A DNA stretch of 32,328 bases. It comes from Halovenus amylolytica (GTDB taxonomy: Archaea; Halobacteriota; Halobacteria; Halobacteriales; Haloarculaceae). Of the stretch, positions 1-7,455 are shown one piece after another. The notes beneath the pieces are model-generated. The model worked only from the letters and a program-made list of their open reading frames with translations, made no database searches and was not told where the DNA came from. The position numbers were made by a program, and so were the translations under genes. The first letter of the stretch is position 1; the number at the start of each line of letters is the position of its first letter. Location of the stretch: contig SAYS01000032.1 in the NCBI GenBank assembly GCA_004015825.1, positions 1-32,328 on the forward strand. The letters are read 5' to 3'.

Positions 1-79
1 CTGTCGTCTCTGTCTCCAGTGCTTTGAAAACCTGTTCGACCGTAGCGTTACTCGGTAGGACGGACTTGCTGCTGGACAC
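1..79 (-). CDS. Partial N-terminus of an unidentified gene running off the left edge
   Basis: A minus-strand reading frame opens with a GTG at 79-77, directly after an in-frame TAG and two further codons. It stays open to the window edge, giving 26 residues that start MSSSKSVLPSNATVEQVFKA. The Ser-rich start followed by an amphipathic helix resembles the N-termini of haloarchaeal HTH proteins of the DUF7344 kind. That is only an impression from a short fragment. I see no other support, and the GTG start is a guess. Confidence 0.3.
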   Translation of the reverse strand, partial: MSSSKSVLPSNATVEQVFKALETETT

Positions 80-202
80 ATCAATTTCGTCCTACCACTT
101 CCTTGTGAAAACTTCTGCACCACCGCCTAAAGACGAATGTACGTTGCTTATCCTGGGACGAGCGAACCACCATTTTATGCACATCCTGAGCGTAGTTACT
201 GT

Positions 203-622
203 ATGATCTCACGAATTCTCGTTCCGATGGACGACTCGGAAATGGCCCAGCGAGCGCTTGAGTACGTCCTTGAGAATCATCCCGGCGCGGAGATTACTGT
301 CTTGCACGTCGTGGGCGGACCGTCACCGTGGGGGAGAGAAGCCACGTCACTTGCTCTTGAGGAGGACATTGAAGAGGCCGCCGAGGAGCGCGCCAAGGAG
401 GTGTTCGATGACGCTCAGGAACTCGCCGCCAAGTATGATGTCGAAATCACGACCGAGGTTCAGCTGGGACATCCGGCTCGGGCGATCGTGAATAGAGCCG
501 ACGACTTCGATGCGGTCGTAATCGGAAGCCACGGCGGATCGTTGGTCGATCGACTGGTCGTCGGGAACGTCGCCCAGAAAGTGTTCCGTAACTCGCCCGT
601 TCAAGTCATCGTCGCTCGGTGA
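203..622 (+). CDS. Universal stress protein (UspA family)
   Basis: The product is 139 residues, the normal single-domain UspA length. It opens MISRILVPMDDSEMAQRALE, the beta-1/alpha-1 signature with the Asp that contacts the adenine of bound ATP. It ends with the nucleotide-binding pattern GSHGGSLVDRLVVGNVAQKV, close to the family G-2x-G-9x-G-S/T motif, followed by a PVQVIVAR terminal strand. The ATG at 203 is preferred over an upstream in-frame ATG at 137 because the Usp fold begins exactly there and a T/A-rich element (171-178) sits about 25 nt upstream, suggesting a leaderless mRNA. Usp proteins are cytosolic and usually respond to stress; the specific role is unknown. It stands alone, with a minus-strand partial gene to the left and a convergent amphi-Trp gene to the right. 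Confidence 0.88.
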   Translation: MISRILVPMDDSEMAQRALEYVLENHPGAEITVLHVVGGPSPWGREATSLALEEDIEEAAEERAKEVFDDAQELAAKYDVEITTEVQLGHPARAIVNRADDFDAVVIGSHGGSLVDRLVVGNVAQKVFRNSPVQVIVAR

Positions 623-827
623 GTGGCGGTGACTGAGGCCGATGGACGGACCTCGGGAATCGTCGACTAACGGGATAATGACCAGTCCTACCGCTATCTG
701 TCCCACTCAGTTCAGTTTCTGTCTAAATCGAGTTCAGTGGTAGATACGCGCCTTCCATCTTGCACGGCGCTGAGAACATCTATTAGAACTGGTAGGATAG
801 TTAGCGGTCAATACGCGTGCGGAGTGA

Positions 828-1115
828 CTACTCGATTTCTAACTGACCACTTTCGCCACCCTCCTCACCGTCGTTCTCGTCCCATTCGAGTTCGAACTCG
901 ATACTTCGTTCAGTCATGTTGCCAGCCGGGCCTTCGCGTTCAGCTTTGACTTCGAAGGTCGGTCGGGCAGGGGGATTCAGCGTTACAGATTCGGAGCCTG
1001 CTTTCAGTTCGATAGCGTTGCCGCTGTCGAGATTGTCCGCGACTTTCCGAAGGTACGATGCAATCTCTTCTCGACTCTGGTCGCTCTCTGATTTGAACAG
1101 GACTTCTTCAGGCAT
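828..1115 (-). CDS. Amphi-Trp domain protein
   Basis: A 95-residue acidic protein opening MPEEVLFKSESDQSREEIAS, with KAGSESVTLNPPARPTFEVK in the middle and a very acidic tail of Glu, Asp and Gly. This is the pattern of the haloarchaeal amphi-Trp domain family, small conserved proteins of unknown biochemical role. A longer frame extends upstream to 1223, but those extra codons lie in the 80-bp MITE at 1164-1243 and the gap after it, so the ATG at 1115 is chosen. The MITE ends about 50 bp upstream of the start and may therefore lie in or near the promoter. No operon partner is visible. Confidence 0.75.
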   Translation of the reverse strand: MPEEVLFKSESDQSREEIASYLRKVADNLDSGNAIELKAGSESVTLNPPARPTFEVKAEREGPAGNMTERSIEFELEWDENDGEEGGESGQLEIE

Positions 1116-1163
1116 ACAGGAGATGGTACACAGCCTGCACCCATAAATTCGCCCACCATATTG

Positions 1164-1243
1164 ATACTGGTGGCTGTAAGAAATGAACGAATTTCGACCC
1201 GACGTGGGGTCGAATATTTTCACGAATTTACAGCCACCAGTAT
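1164..1243. mobile_element. 80-bp palindromic MITE, copy 1 (IS6-related family)
   Basis: Perfect outer arms, ATACTGGTGGCTGTAA and its complement TTACAGCCACCAGTAT, enclose imperfect inner arms that meet near 1200 (TTTCGACCC / GGGGTCGAA). Length is exactly 80 bp, the same as the copies at 15756 and 31030; the arms differ by GT versus CC after ATACTG. No target-site duplication is evident. The relation to an IS6-type element is inferred from the similar end beside the transposase remnant at 31551. Confidence 0.8.
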
Positions 1244-1348
1244 GAGTCGATAGGACTGGCCAGTGTGTTCACACCTGTTGGGCCATCCCCCATTCATGAT
1301 GTCTGGTACTGAAATCGCTACACACCCGAATGCTATTCAAATTCGCGC

Positions 1349-2293
1349 TTGAACACCAGAGCCGTATGGAACGTAATCGCGGCATCGGTATCCCGGCCAC
1401 TGTCTGATCTCATCGTCGACGGCGTAGAGTTCTGCGATACGCTCGTCCTCAACAAGACAGATCTGATCAGCGATATGGAACTCGACGCCGTGCGAGCAGA
1501 TATCCGAGCGCTTCAGTCAGACGCAACCCTGATCGCGACCGAGTTCGGGGACGTGGAGCCGTCGACGATTCTCGGCAGCGAACGCTTCGATCGCGAGCAA
1601 GTCGAACAAAGCGCCCGCTGGCGGCAGGGACTCGATCAGGCTGCCGACGAGAGTGACCAAGCACACCACAACGAAGAGAACACGCACGATGTGGAGACAG
1701 GCCACGACCACGAGCACGAGGACGGTTACAATCACGATCAGGAGGGCAGTCACGACCACGATCATAGAGATAGCCACGATCACGGCGACGAGCACGACCA
1801 CAAGCATCCGCCGGAGGTGTACGGTGTCGATTCCTTCGTCTATCAGTCACCGACCCCGATGCATCCGGAACGACTCGCGGCGTTCCTTCGTGACACGCCC
1901 GAGAGTCTGATTCGGGCGAAAGGATGGCTCCACGTCGCCGGCCGATCGGATGTCGCACTGGAACTGTCACTCGCCGGTTCGGAGTCACAGATCACTGTCG
2001 CCGGTCGGTGGATTGCCTCGTTACCAGAGAAGCGACAGCAACGGTACCGCGAACGGCGCTACCCGAACTGGACCGACGCGTACGGTGACCGGGAAACACA
2101 GCTCGTCCTGATCGGGCAAGCGATGGACGAAGACCGTCTCGAACGAATGCTCGACGATTGCCAGCTCGCCGACGGGCAACTGGGAGACGGACTGGACTGT
2201 GAGAACCCGTTTCCGGAGCGAGAAGGGAGACGACTTCAGCTATCGCCGAGCAAAACCCGCGAATTGACGAACACGCAGCCCTCGCAGTACTGA
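1349..2293 (+). pseudogene. CobW/COG0523-type GTPase, N-terminally truncated, with His-rich linker
   Basis: The frame (TTG at 1349, preceded by an in-frame TGA at 1310) encodes 314 residues. It contains the G4 guanine-specificity motif LNKTD (residues 34-38) and a spacer at about residues 104-153 with roughly 15 His alternating with Asp and Glu. It ends with a CobW C-terminal domain (GVDSFVYQSPTPMHPERLAA onward). Missing are the Walker A P-loop, the conserved CxCC metal site and switch regions, about the first 130-150 residues of a normal family member. Intact relatives are GTP-dependent metal chaperones, and His-rich linkers usually bind zinc or nickel. Without the P-loop this cannot be a working GTPase, so it is called a remnant, although the surviving frame is long and undamaged. 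The MITE ending at 1243 lies close to the truncation point. Confidence 0.75.
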
Positions 2294-2301
2294 AAGCTAT
2301 A

Positions 2302-2597
2302 TTACTGCACGATCTGACGAGTCGGCTGCTCTGCGACGATTCGTTCGGCTCCACGACGTGCGCCTGCGATGTTGCCTGCGAGCGCACCGACCGATCCCGC
2401 TGCGAGTTTCCCGGTGACGAGGATATTCGAAGACTCCCCGCTCCTGGTCTGCCAGGCGAGCGTTCCATCATCGAGGACAGGCATCCCGCGACAGCCACGA
2501 ACGAGTGAGAGTGAGCTCGCGAGCTGTCGGACGAACGGATGTTCGAAGACCGGTTGAAAGCCAGTCGCGAGAACGATCCTGTCGACGTGGCTCCCAC
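2302..2597 (-). pseudogene. C-terminal fragment of an FAD/NAD(P)-dependent oxidoreductase
   Basis: Read on the minus strand from about 2597, the frame gives VDRIVLATGFQPVFEHPF, containing the ATG-type motif of flavin oxidoreductases. It continues through GMPVLDDGTLAWQ to KLAAGSVGALAGNIAGARRG, the helix that closes such proteins, and stops at 2302. The N-terminal dinucleotide-binding domain is absent: around 2600 the sequence passes directly into a plus-strand UspA fragment. The family resembles lysine/ornithine N-monooxygenase-like or thioredoxin-reductase-like flavoproteins; I cannot tell which. A dead fragment produced by deletion. Confidence 0.55.
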
Positions 2598-2611
2598 TAT
2601 CACGACTACCC

Positions 2612-3012
2612 GAGACCGAACAGGCCGTCAGCGACGGGCTCGGACTCGCCCGGACTTACGACGCGACGGTTCACGCGCTGTACGTGACCGACGAGAGCGA
2701 GTTCTCGGCCGTTACAGACGCCTCGGCGCACGAGCAACTGCGGTCCTCAGCAGAGAAGCTGGGACGACGAGCGACCACCGACATCGCCGAGACGGCCGCC
2801 GAGTTCGATCTGACGGTCGGCACGAACTCCGGCAGGGAGCGCCCTACGAGGAGATACTCGACTACGTCGACGAACAGGACATCGACCTCGTGGCGATGGG
2901 AACGCACGGTCGGGCCGGAGTCGGACCGGACCTCGGCAGTACGACGCTCAGAGTCGTTCGAAACGCCGATGTGCCCGTGCTGACGGTTCGATCCCGCTCG
3001 ACGATCCTGTGA
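2612..3012 (+). pseudogene. UspA-family gene, 5'-truncated and frameshifted
   Basis: From 2612 the frame reads ETEQAVSDGLGLARTYDATV and HALYVTDESEF, which matches a Usp domain after its first strand. The start (ILVPxDGS) is missing. Near 2829 the frame is lost and continues in another phase as QGAPYEEILDYVDEQDIDLV, AMGTHGRAGV and GSTTLRVVRNADVPVLTVR, the ATP-binding loop and final strand. A single-base indel and the 5' truncation make this a pseudogene. It abuts the oxidoreductase fragment head to head, so one deletion probably removed both 5' ends. Confidence 0.7.
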
Positions 3013-3158
3013 CCAGGGCCTGGCGTCCGGTACAGTCGACGTCGGACACACCCGCGAGGGTTTCTAGGAGTTCACTCACTGTGCGTTACAGGAGGTCGAC
3101 GGACAAAACACCCCGACCTCGACCCGAAGCACTGCGGGTCGCCGGAGGTTCCTCGCGT

Positions 3159-3416
3159 TCAGTTCTTGGAGTCTCGTAACGTCTGTTTCATCCGGTCCAG
3201 CATGAGGTGGACGACGAGAGCAAGTCCTGTCGCCGGCCACAGCCCGACGAACTGCCCTCGCTGTATTTCACCACGGACGTAGTAGTGCAGGGCGAGCGCA
3301 ACGGAGCCGATTGCTGCCATCGCCCCGGGGCCGAGGCCGCTCTCGTCCAGTTCTCGTGCCACTCCCGAGAGGACGATGGCACGGCCGACGACGGCCCAGG
3401 AGGGGGCCGACTTCAT
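3159..3416 (-). CDS. Small two-helix membrane protein, unknown function
   Basis: An 85-residue frame opens MKSAPSWAVVGRAIVLSG. It has two hydrophobic stretches, GAMAAIGSVALALHYYV (about residues 30-46) and QFVGLWPATGLALVVHLMLD (about 53-72), and a basic C-terminus. This is consistent with a hairpin membrane protein. I do not recognise a family. The chosen ATG at 3416 gives the shortest N-terminus before the first helix; longer starts would run antiparallel into the MFS remnant. It is on the same strand as the heliorhodopsin gene, about 435 bp downstream of it, but decayed sequence between them argues against an operon. Confidence 0.45.
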   Translation of the reverse strand: MKSAPSWAVVGRAIVLSGVARELDESGLGPGAMAAIGSVALALHYYVRGEIQRGQFVGLWPATGLALVVHLMLDRMKQTLRDSKN

Positions 3417-3444
3417 CGGCGTTCGTGTTCCGAAGGAGTTCGTC

Positions 3445-3690
3445 TCGGAGGTCCTGACAGCCGCCGTCGGGACGCTGTTGCTCGTCGTCTTCATCGAACT
3501 GCTCGGGGTCGGAATCCTCGTTCCGGTCATCCCGATGCCGAATCTTTCGGCGCCAACGAGTTCGTCGGTGCACCCATTCTGGGTCGCCTATCGGACGAAC
3601 GCGGCCGACGACCGAACCTCCTGCTCTCGTTGCTGGGACGTGTGGTCGTGTGGGTGCTGTGGATCGTCGCCGTGGGGTCCATCGCGCCCG
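3445..3690 (+). pseudogene. MFS transporter N-terminal remnant with frameshift and deletion
   Basis: One frame gives LLLVVFIELLGVGILVPVIP, a typical first transmembrane helix of major facilitator proteins. Around 3537 the reading moves to another frame as DAESFGANEFV, then GAPILGRLSDERGRRPNLLL, which is the MFS motif A loop between helices 2 and 3 (G-x-L-S-D-x-x-G-R-R). Most of helix 2 is missing between NEFV and GAPI. Nothing recognisable of the remaining helices follows. Decayed transporter; substrate unknown. Confidence 0.65.
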
Positions 3691-3851
3691 TCGACACACC
3701 CTGTCGACCGTCGGAGAGGTCGGTCGGGAGCGAGGGGTCGAGGAGTACTCGAATCGTTCACGGGAAGATACGTAGAAACGAATCGCGGAAGGCAACACAC
3801 GCTGCCTTCCAACGCGGACGAATCCGCGTCGGTCGCCCACGCTTTCGACGC

Positions 3852-4640
3852 TCAGATCGGGGAGTTGAGCGTGCCGAAGTACACCTGCCACGCGAGGGCG
3901 GACTTGGCCACCAGGCTCAGAACGATGTACGTCTTCTCGCCGAAGAGGTAGTCCTTCCATCGTGAGAGTTCCAAGTACTGCAGGGCCATGTTCAGCGCGA
4001 AGAGGTTGAAGAAGACGAAAATCGAGATGTAGATGTAGATGACGAACTCGGGGAATTCTCCGCCGCTGGCCGTCACCGTACCGACGAACGTGATTGCGAT
4101 GACAATCCAGGGTACGATACCGGCGATGGAACCCACCCAGAACGGTGTCCAGTCGGTTTCGTCGGTCGATTCGTTGCGTTGCTCCATCAGGAGTCCGGAG
4201 AGGTTCATCACCGCAACGAGTCCGAACAGTCCCACGAGGGTCCCGAGGTCCCAAACGCCGGCCAGCATGCCGATCACGACGATCATCAGCGAGGCGCTCA
4301 CTGAGTACTCGTACCAGCGGTAGGGATTCATCCCCCTGTCGAGATACGCGACGTACTTGTCGTACCGGACGGTCGCGATGATGGTGTGTGCGAACGCGGA
4401 GATGAAGAGGAATCCCGCCACGAGCAGCGGGAGGTTGGCGTCGACGAACGAAACCGTCTCCGGGAAGATCGTCTCGGTTTCGGGGTCGAACCCGTATCTG
4501 GTTCGCGTAACCGGCCACAGGACGTTCTCGGCCAGGATAACCATCGCTAGCCCCTGGAGAAAGTGGAGGACAGCCATGACAGCATTCCACAGTCGGAGCC
4601 GGGTGTCACGCGCAGACGTCTGCTGTTCGACTTTGGTCAC
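3852..4640 (-). CDS. Heliorhodopsin
   Basis: A 262-residue seven-helix membrane protein. Numbered from the GTG start it carries Lys246 in LSLVAKSALAWQVYFG for the retinal Schiff base, with Ser242 four residues earlier. Glu111 in RWYEYSVSASLM is the helix-3 counterion, and His26 and His85 match the two key histidines of the founding protein 48C12 (His23, His80, Glu107, Ser237, Lys241). The counterion context and RWYEYS pattern separate it from type-1 rhodopsins such as bacteriorhodopsin. Heliorhodopsins insert with the N-terminus inside and show slow photocycles without clear ion pumping; they are thought to be photosensors or partners of other proteins. The GTG at 4640 starts just before helix 1 (residues 17-40), and a TATTTA element lies about 50 nt upstream. 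No blh or other retinal gene is nearby. A MFS remnant lies downstream. Confidence 0.92.
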   Translation of the reverse strand: MTKVEQQTSARDTRLRLWNAVMAVLHFLQGLAMVILAENVLWPVTRTRYGFDPETETIFPETVSFVDANLPLLVAGFLFISAFAHTIIATVRYDKYVAYLDRGMNPYRWYEYSVSASLMIVVIGMLAGVWDLGTLVGLFGLVAVMNLSGLLMEQRNESTDETDWTPFWVGSIAGIVPWIVIAITFVGTVTASGGEFPEFVIYIYISIFVFFNLFALNMALQYLELSRWKDYLFGEKTYIVLSLVAKSALAWQVYFGTLNSPI

Positions 4641-5101
4641 CGTTGGATTTTTCGTGGACAATGTTCTGTCTGCACTACAATCGGCTCGTAAATAGGTCTG
4701 TGGTTGGCCGTGGCATGCTGTGCGTATCCCCGGTGGCGACCCTCCTCGTGGACCCGGCGCTGCCTGTACACACATCGGGTTTCCGGCCGCGAGGCTCTCC
4801 TCGGCATCGACGAGTCCGTCCGAGACACTGGAGGGGTTCGGAAGGCCCAGCAAGTACGAGAGCGGAAACGACGGACTGCGGCCGAGGAGGTCCACGACCG
4901 TCGAGTGGGACCTGATCATCGAACTCAAAAGTTTCAATCCCGTGCTGGGTTTTCTCTCCGTCGCGACGTCTGGTTCGTCACCAATCCAGCCCCGTTCACG
5001 CGATTGGACTGGGTCAACCATCAGTTGGTCAACAGGGAGTTCCGTTCGCTGAATCATTCGTCACCCCCATCAAGTTCTCCCATGTCTCTGATGACCTGCT
5101 G
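4641..5101. other. Gap without a supportable gene
   Basis: About 460 bases between the heliorhodopsin start and the small acidic gene at 5102. Several frames are open on both strands, but they are Arg/Ser/Pro-rich, show no domain, and look like chance frames in G+C-rich DNA. The heliorhodopsin promoter should lie in the part nearest 4640-4700. Nothing else is recognised. Confidence 0.5.
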
Positions 5102-5290
5102 CTAGCCCACTTGTTCAAGTGTGACTGCGACATCCTCTCCATCGTTCGCGTCTATGGCGACTTCTGCCAGAAAGCTCTCGGCGTCGGCGGAGAGTTTGTC
5201 CTGAATTTCTACGACAGCGTCGTCGTATTCCTCGTAGACCGTCACGTCGTCAGCGACGGTTACGTAGAACCCTTCATCATCGACATCCAC
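5102..5290 (-). CDS. Small acidic protein of unknown function
   Basis: A 62-residue frame opening MDVDDEGFYVTVADDVTVYE and ending EDVAVTLEQVG, with about 20 acidic residues, typical of a soluble haloarchaeal protein. It starts 31 nt inside the end of the upstream gene (stop at 5260), suggesting translational coupling as the last gene of a minus-strand operon starting near 6762. I do not recognise the family. The composition and the overlap support a real gene. Confidence 0.6.
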   Translation of the reverse strand: MDVDDEGFYVTVADDVTVYEEYDDAVVEIQDKLSADAESFLAEVAIDANDGEDVAVTLEQVG

Positions 5291-5737
5291 AGTGAACTGT
5301 GTACCTGTGATTTGTCTTCACCACCCCGACTTCCCGCTCTGTTGGTCGCTGCAGACGGATCTCCACTTTCGATTTCGCCCTCACGAATCTCGAGAACTTG
5401 ATCGTCTGTGACTTCGTACGGTTTGATCATTCCGTACGCGTCTGGGAGAATACGTTGGTTGATCCGAATAGCAAGCTGGGCCGGCGCTCTGGGGCGGATA
5501 TCCTCCGGACCACCCCACGAGAGGTACTGGCCGTCGGTCTGCTCTTGATACTTCGTGGCTGTCTCGACGACCGATCGCAGGTTGAGGTTGGTAATGTTGA
5601 ACTCCAACTCGCTGTAAAGACCCCGACCTGCATTCTGTCGTTTCGTTCGCTCTCGAACAGGCGGCTTGGCAGGATCAGCAACGAACGTAAGATCGAATTC
5701 AGACGTCTGTGCAGGTGTGATAGAGATACGAGCGCAT
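5260..5737 (-). pseudogene. 3' half of an interrupted operon gene
   Basis: The minus-strand frame from about 5737 to the stop at 5260 reads ARISITPAQTSEFDLTFVAD, then a hydrophilic body with SELEFNITNLNLRSVVETAT and LPDAYGMIKPYEVTDDQVLE, and a Ser/Gly-rich tail. It is protein-like, with acidic haloarchaeal composition, but has no plausible start of its own: upstream codons fall in the IS-like remnant. The matching 5' half (6163-6556) ends in the same kind of sequence (SMTLRVTEERLEE), so the two are probably one gene of about 285 residues separated by an insertion. Function unknown. Confidence 0.5.
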
Positions 5738-5807
5738 ACCCCCGCCTTCCCGTGAGTGAGGAGTGTTCCGACGCTCTGTCGGAACCGAGGAGCGAACAGG
5801 CGGGGGT
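5738..5807. repeat. Nested stem-loop at the left edge of an IS200/IS605-like remnant
   Basis: An outer stem ACCCCCGCCT (5738-5747) pairs perfectly with AGGCGGGGGT (5798-5807). Inside it a second hairpin, GTTCCGAC (5765-5772) and GTCGGAAC (5778-5785), has a 5-nt loop. Subterminal hairpins of this kind are recognised by TnpA in the IS200/IS605 family. It lies exactly where the interrupted gene resumes. Confidence 0.5.
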
Positions 5808-6162
5808 CAAGCGGACACTCAGGGGACACAAACCACGGTACTGTGGCCGGACTCGATGACCGACCGAAGGTTTTTGTTGTGGCCCAACATACCGGAAATT
5901 GCGACGGAATCGGTGAGACGCCGGCCCCCAATAGACAAGGGGCGGTGACGAACGCGGTCTGTTCGTCACACGGCAATGACATCGATTCCGATGGGGCCTG
6001 CGTGACCGGGCCACAGCCCTATAGCGAGGGAGAAAACGAGAGTTTCACCGGTATGCTGCCGGTTCCCTCTGAGTACGGGTTGGAACCGGAACGTCCTGCT
6101 TCGGCAGGCCGGTCATCCGGTGGCCGGATGCCACGGCCTTCAGGCCGTGGAGGAGGTCACTT
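5738..6162 (+). mobile_element. Decayed IS200/IS605-type (IS1341-like) remnant
   Basis: About 425 bp separate the two halves of the interrupted minus-strand gene. The right part ends with a perfect 8-bp hairpin, CCACGGCC-TTCA-GGCCGTGG (6131-6150), followed by AGGAGGTCAC, very like the 3' terminus of haloarchaeal TnpB-carrying elements. The overlapping frame reads RMPRPSGRGGG, the chance peptide often seen over that terminus. No RuvC motifs or zinc ribbon of TnpB are detectable, so this is an end-to-end deletion relic or a non-autonomous derivative. Confidence 0.5.
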
Positions 6163-6556
6163 CTTCCAAGCGCTCCTCGGTTACGCGGAGAGTCATCGAC
6201 GTGACTGTCAGATCTGGTTCGACTGAAATTTTCTCCGAATCTAACACAGTCTCGATCTCGTCGATGATCTGTTCAGGGGCGTCACTCGTCACCGGATTCG
6301 ATGGTTCTCCGTTCTTCGTGAGTTGCTGGAACTCAAGTTCAAGCCCGTGGTGGGTGCGCTGCTCGCGTGTAACTCCGTACTTGCGAGGCTCCTCGGCGAT
6401 GGTACCGTTAGTCGTTTCCACACTGCCGTTGGCGGTGATGCTGACAATGCTTGTGCCAAAGTTATCAAAGACTGCGCGCAGGGAACTGGTCAGCAGCGAC
6501 GGAATATGTGCAGTCTGAGTATACCTGTCGGTCGGAATTTCGCTACTGCTCACCAT
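6163..6556 (-). pseudogene. 5' half of an interrupted operon gene
   Basis: The frame begins ATG at 6556, overlapping the upstream gene's stop (6550) by 7 nt. It encodes MVSSSEIPTDRYTQTAHIPS and continues to LTVTSMTLRVTEERLEEV before running into the IS-like hairpin and stopping at 6140. Composition is ordinary for haloarchaea and there are no internal stops. The original C-terminal half lies at 5260-5737. I do not recognise a domain. The overlap with its neighbour shows it belonged to a coupled small operon. Confidence 0.55.
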
Positions 6557-6762
6557 AATCCACCCCCTTGATTTTCTTTTTGTGTTATCAGCTGTACATC
6601 GATCGTTCCGGAGGTTTCATCTCCGGGGAGCATATTATATCTCATTGCTCTGTAGTCCTCTGCAGAGTCCGGTTGAGGGTGTTCCAGCACCCTTGGCCCT
6701 TCATGCGCACAATTCCCGAACTCATTCACACATAGATCCATCTCGTATATAAATGCATACAA
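6550..6762 (-). CDS. Small hypothetical protein, first gene of a minus-strand operon
   Basis: A 70-residue frame ending TSGTIDVQLITQKENQGGGLW. An alternative start at 6741 (MDLCVNEFGNCAHEGPRVLE) removes seven hydrophobic residues. AT-rich promoter-like DNA (6765-6810) lies upstream and separates it from the divergent ribbon-helix-helix gene. Its TGA overlaps the ATG of the next gene by 7 nt, typical of co-translated genes. No family recognised. Confidence 0.5.
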   Translation of the reverse strand: MYAFIYEMDLCVNEFGNCAHEGPRVLEHPQPDSAEDYRAMRYNMLPGDETSGTIDVQLITQKENQGGGLW

Positions 6763-6844
6763 GAAATTCTATTATACAATACATATAATTATATGGCATA
6801 GATAGATGCTTACTATTAAACTCTCTACATCCGAAACTCAGTGC

Positions 6845-6985
6845 ATGAGCGATACGTCGATTCGAGTGAGTGAGGAACTCGCTGATGAGTTACATGATCG
6901 GAAAAATAGAGGTGATAGTTATGAAGATGTCATCTGGCGACTCGTCGAAAAAGCGGATGCTCACGAATCAGAGGGTGAAAAATAA
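6845..6985 (+). CDS. Small ribbon-helix-helix protein, VapB/DUF7557-like antitoxin
   Basis: A 46-residue gene opening MSDTSIRVSEELADELHDRK and ending DVIWRLVEKADAHESEGEK. A beta strand with alternating residues (TSIRVS) followed by two helices is the ribbon-helix-helix DNA-binding fold of VapB-type antitoxins and small haloarchaeal DUF7557 proteins. A TATTAAA element at about 6814-6820 lies about 27 nt upstream of the ATG, fitting a leaderless message. No toxin (PIN or RelE type) follows: the next gene runs toward it on the minus strand. It may be an orphan regulator or may control the divergent operon at 6762. Confidence 0.6.
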   Translation: MSDTSIRVSEELADELHDRKNRGDSYEDVIWRLVEKADAHESEGEK

Positions 6986-7009
6986 TCTTTACAGAATTTT
7001 CAGAGAGCC

Positions 7010-7453
7010 TCAGGGTGGATTCGACCGGGAATTCAGCTGTGACGGATCATCTCTGCTCAAAGCTGTCCGCCAGCATTTCAACACTGCACGCGTGACAAGT
7101 TCTGGGGGCTCCACATCAATGCACGACTGGACTCGTGAGGAGGCATCTGGCGGTTCATGAAAATGTTTCTCCGGAATATTCGGTTCCGGATGTCGATCAA
7201 ACCGAAATTGGATTCCATTCTCCTCGAAATAGTGGAAGTGGTAGCAATTCTTCTCTGTCCAGACAATGTCAAACCGTCCAGATGGGCTAGATCTAAAGCC
7301 AGCATCGACAGTGATATTCAGGCCAGGCCGTGGACTCAGTCGATCGTCGAGACTATGATGGCTAACAAGTGGTTCAGTATCGAAGAAGATCTCGCGGATG
7401 TTGACTAACGCATCGTAATCGATTGGGCCGGTATCTCCTACTAACCCTCCCAT
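7010..7453 (-). CDS. TumE-like (DUF6516) toxin of a toxin-antitoxin pair
   Basis: A 147-residue protein with RFDIVWTEKNCYHFHYFEEN, then FRFDRHPEPNIPEKHFHEPP and a C-terminal helix VEPPELVTRAVLKCWRTAL. The RxDxHP and HFHEPPDA block is the conserved core of the haloarchaeal TumE/DUF6516-like family, proposed toxins that pair with an HTH antitoxin. It follows the DUF7342 gene by 2 nt on the same strand, the usual order for these pairs. The chemistry is not established from sequence; His-rich conserved sites suggest a nuclease-like role, which is inference. Confidence 0.65.
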   Translation of the reverse strand: MGGLVGDTGPIDYDALVNIREIFFDTEPLVSHHSLDDRLSPRPGLNITVDAGFRSSPSGRFDIVWTEKNCYHFHYFEENGIQFRFDRHPEPNIPEKHFHEPPDASSRVQSCIDVEPPELVTRAVLKCWRTALSRDDPSQLNSRSNPP

Positions 7454-7455
7454 GG

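Noticed and set aside
1467..1988. Arg-rich minus-strand frames across the CobW remnant
   Set aside because: Shadow of the His/Asp-rich linker codons; no recognisable domain.
3376..3951. A 191-codon plus-strand frame across 3376-3951 considered as one intact gene
   Set aside because: Only its first third is MFS-like; the MFS signal moves to another frame after 3537 and the remainder is low-complexity.
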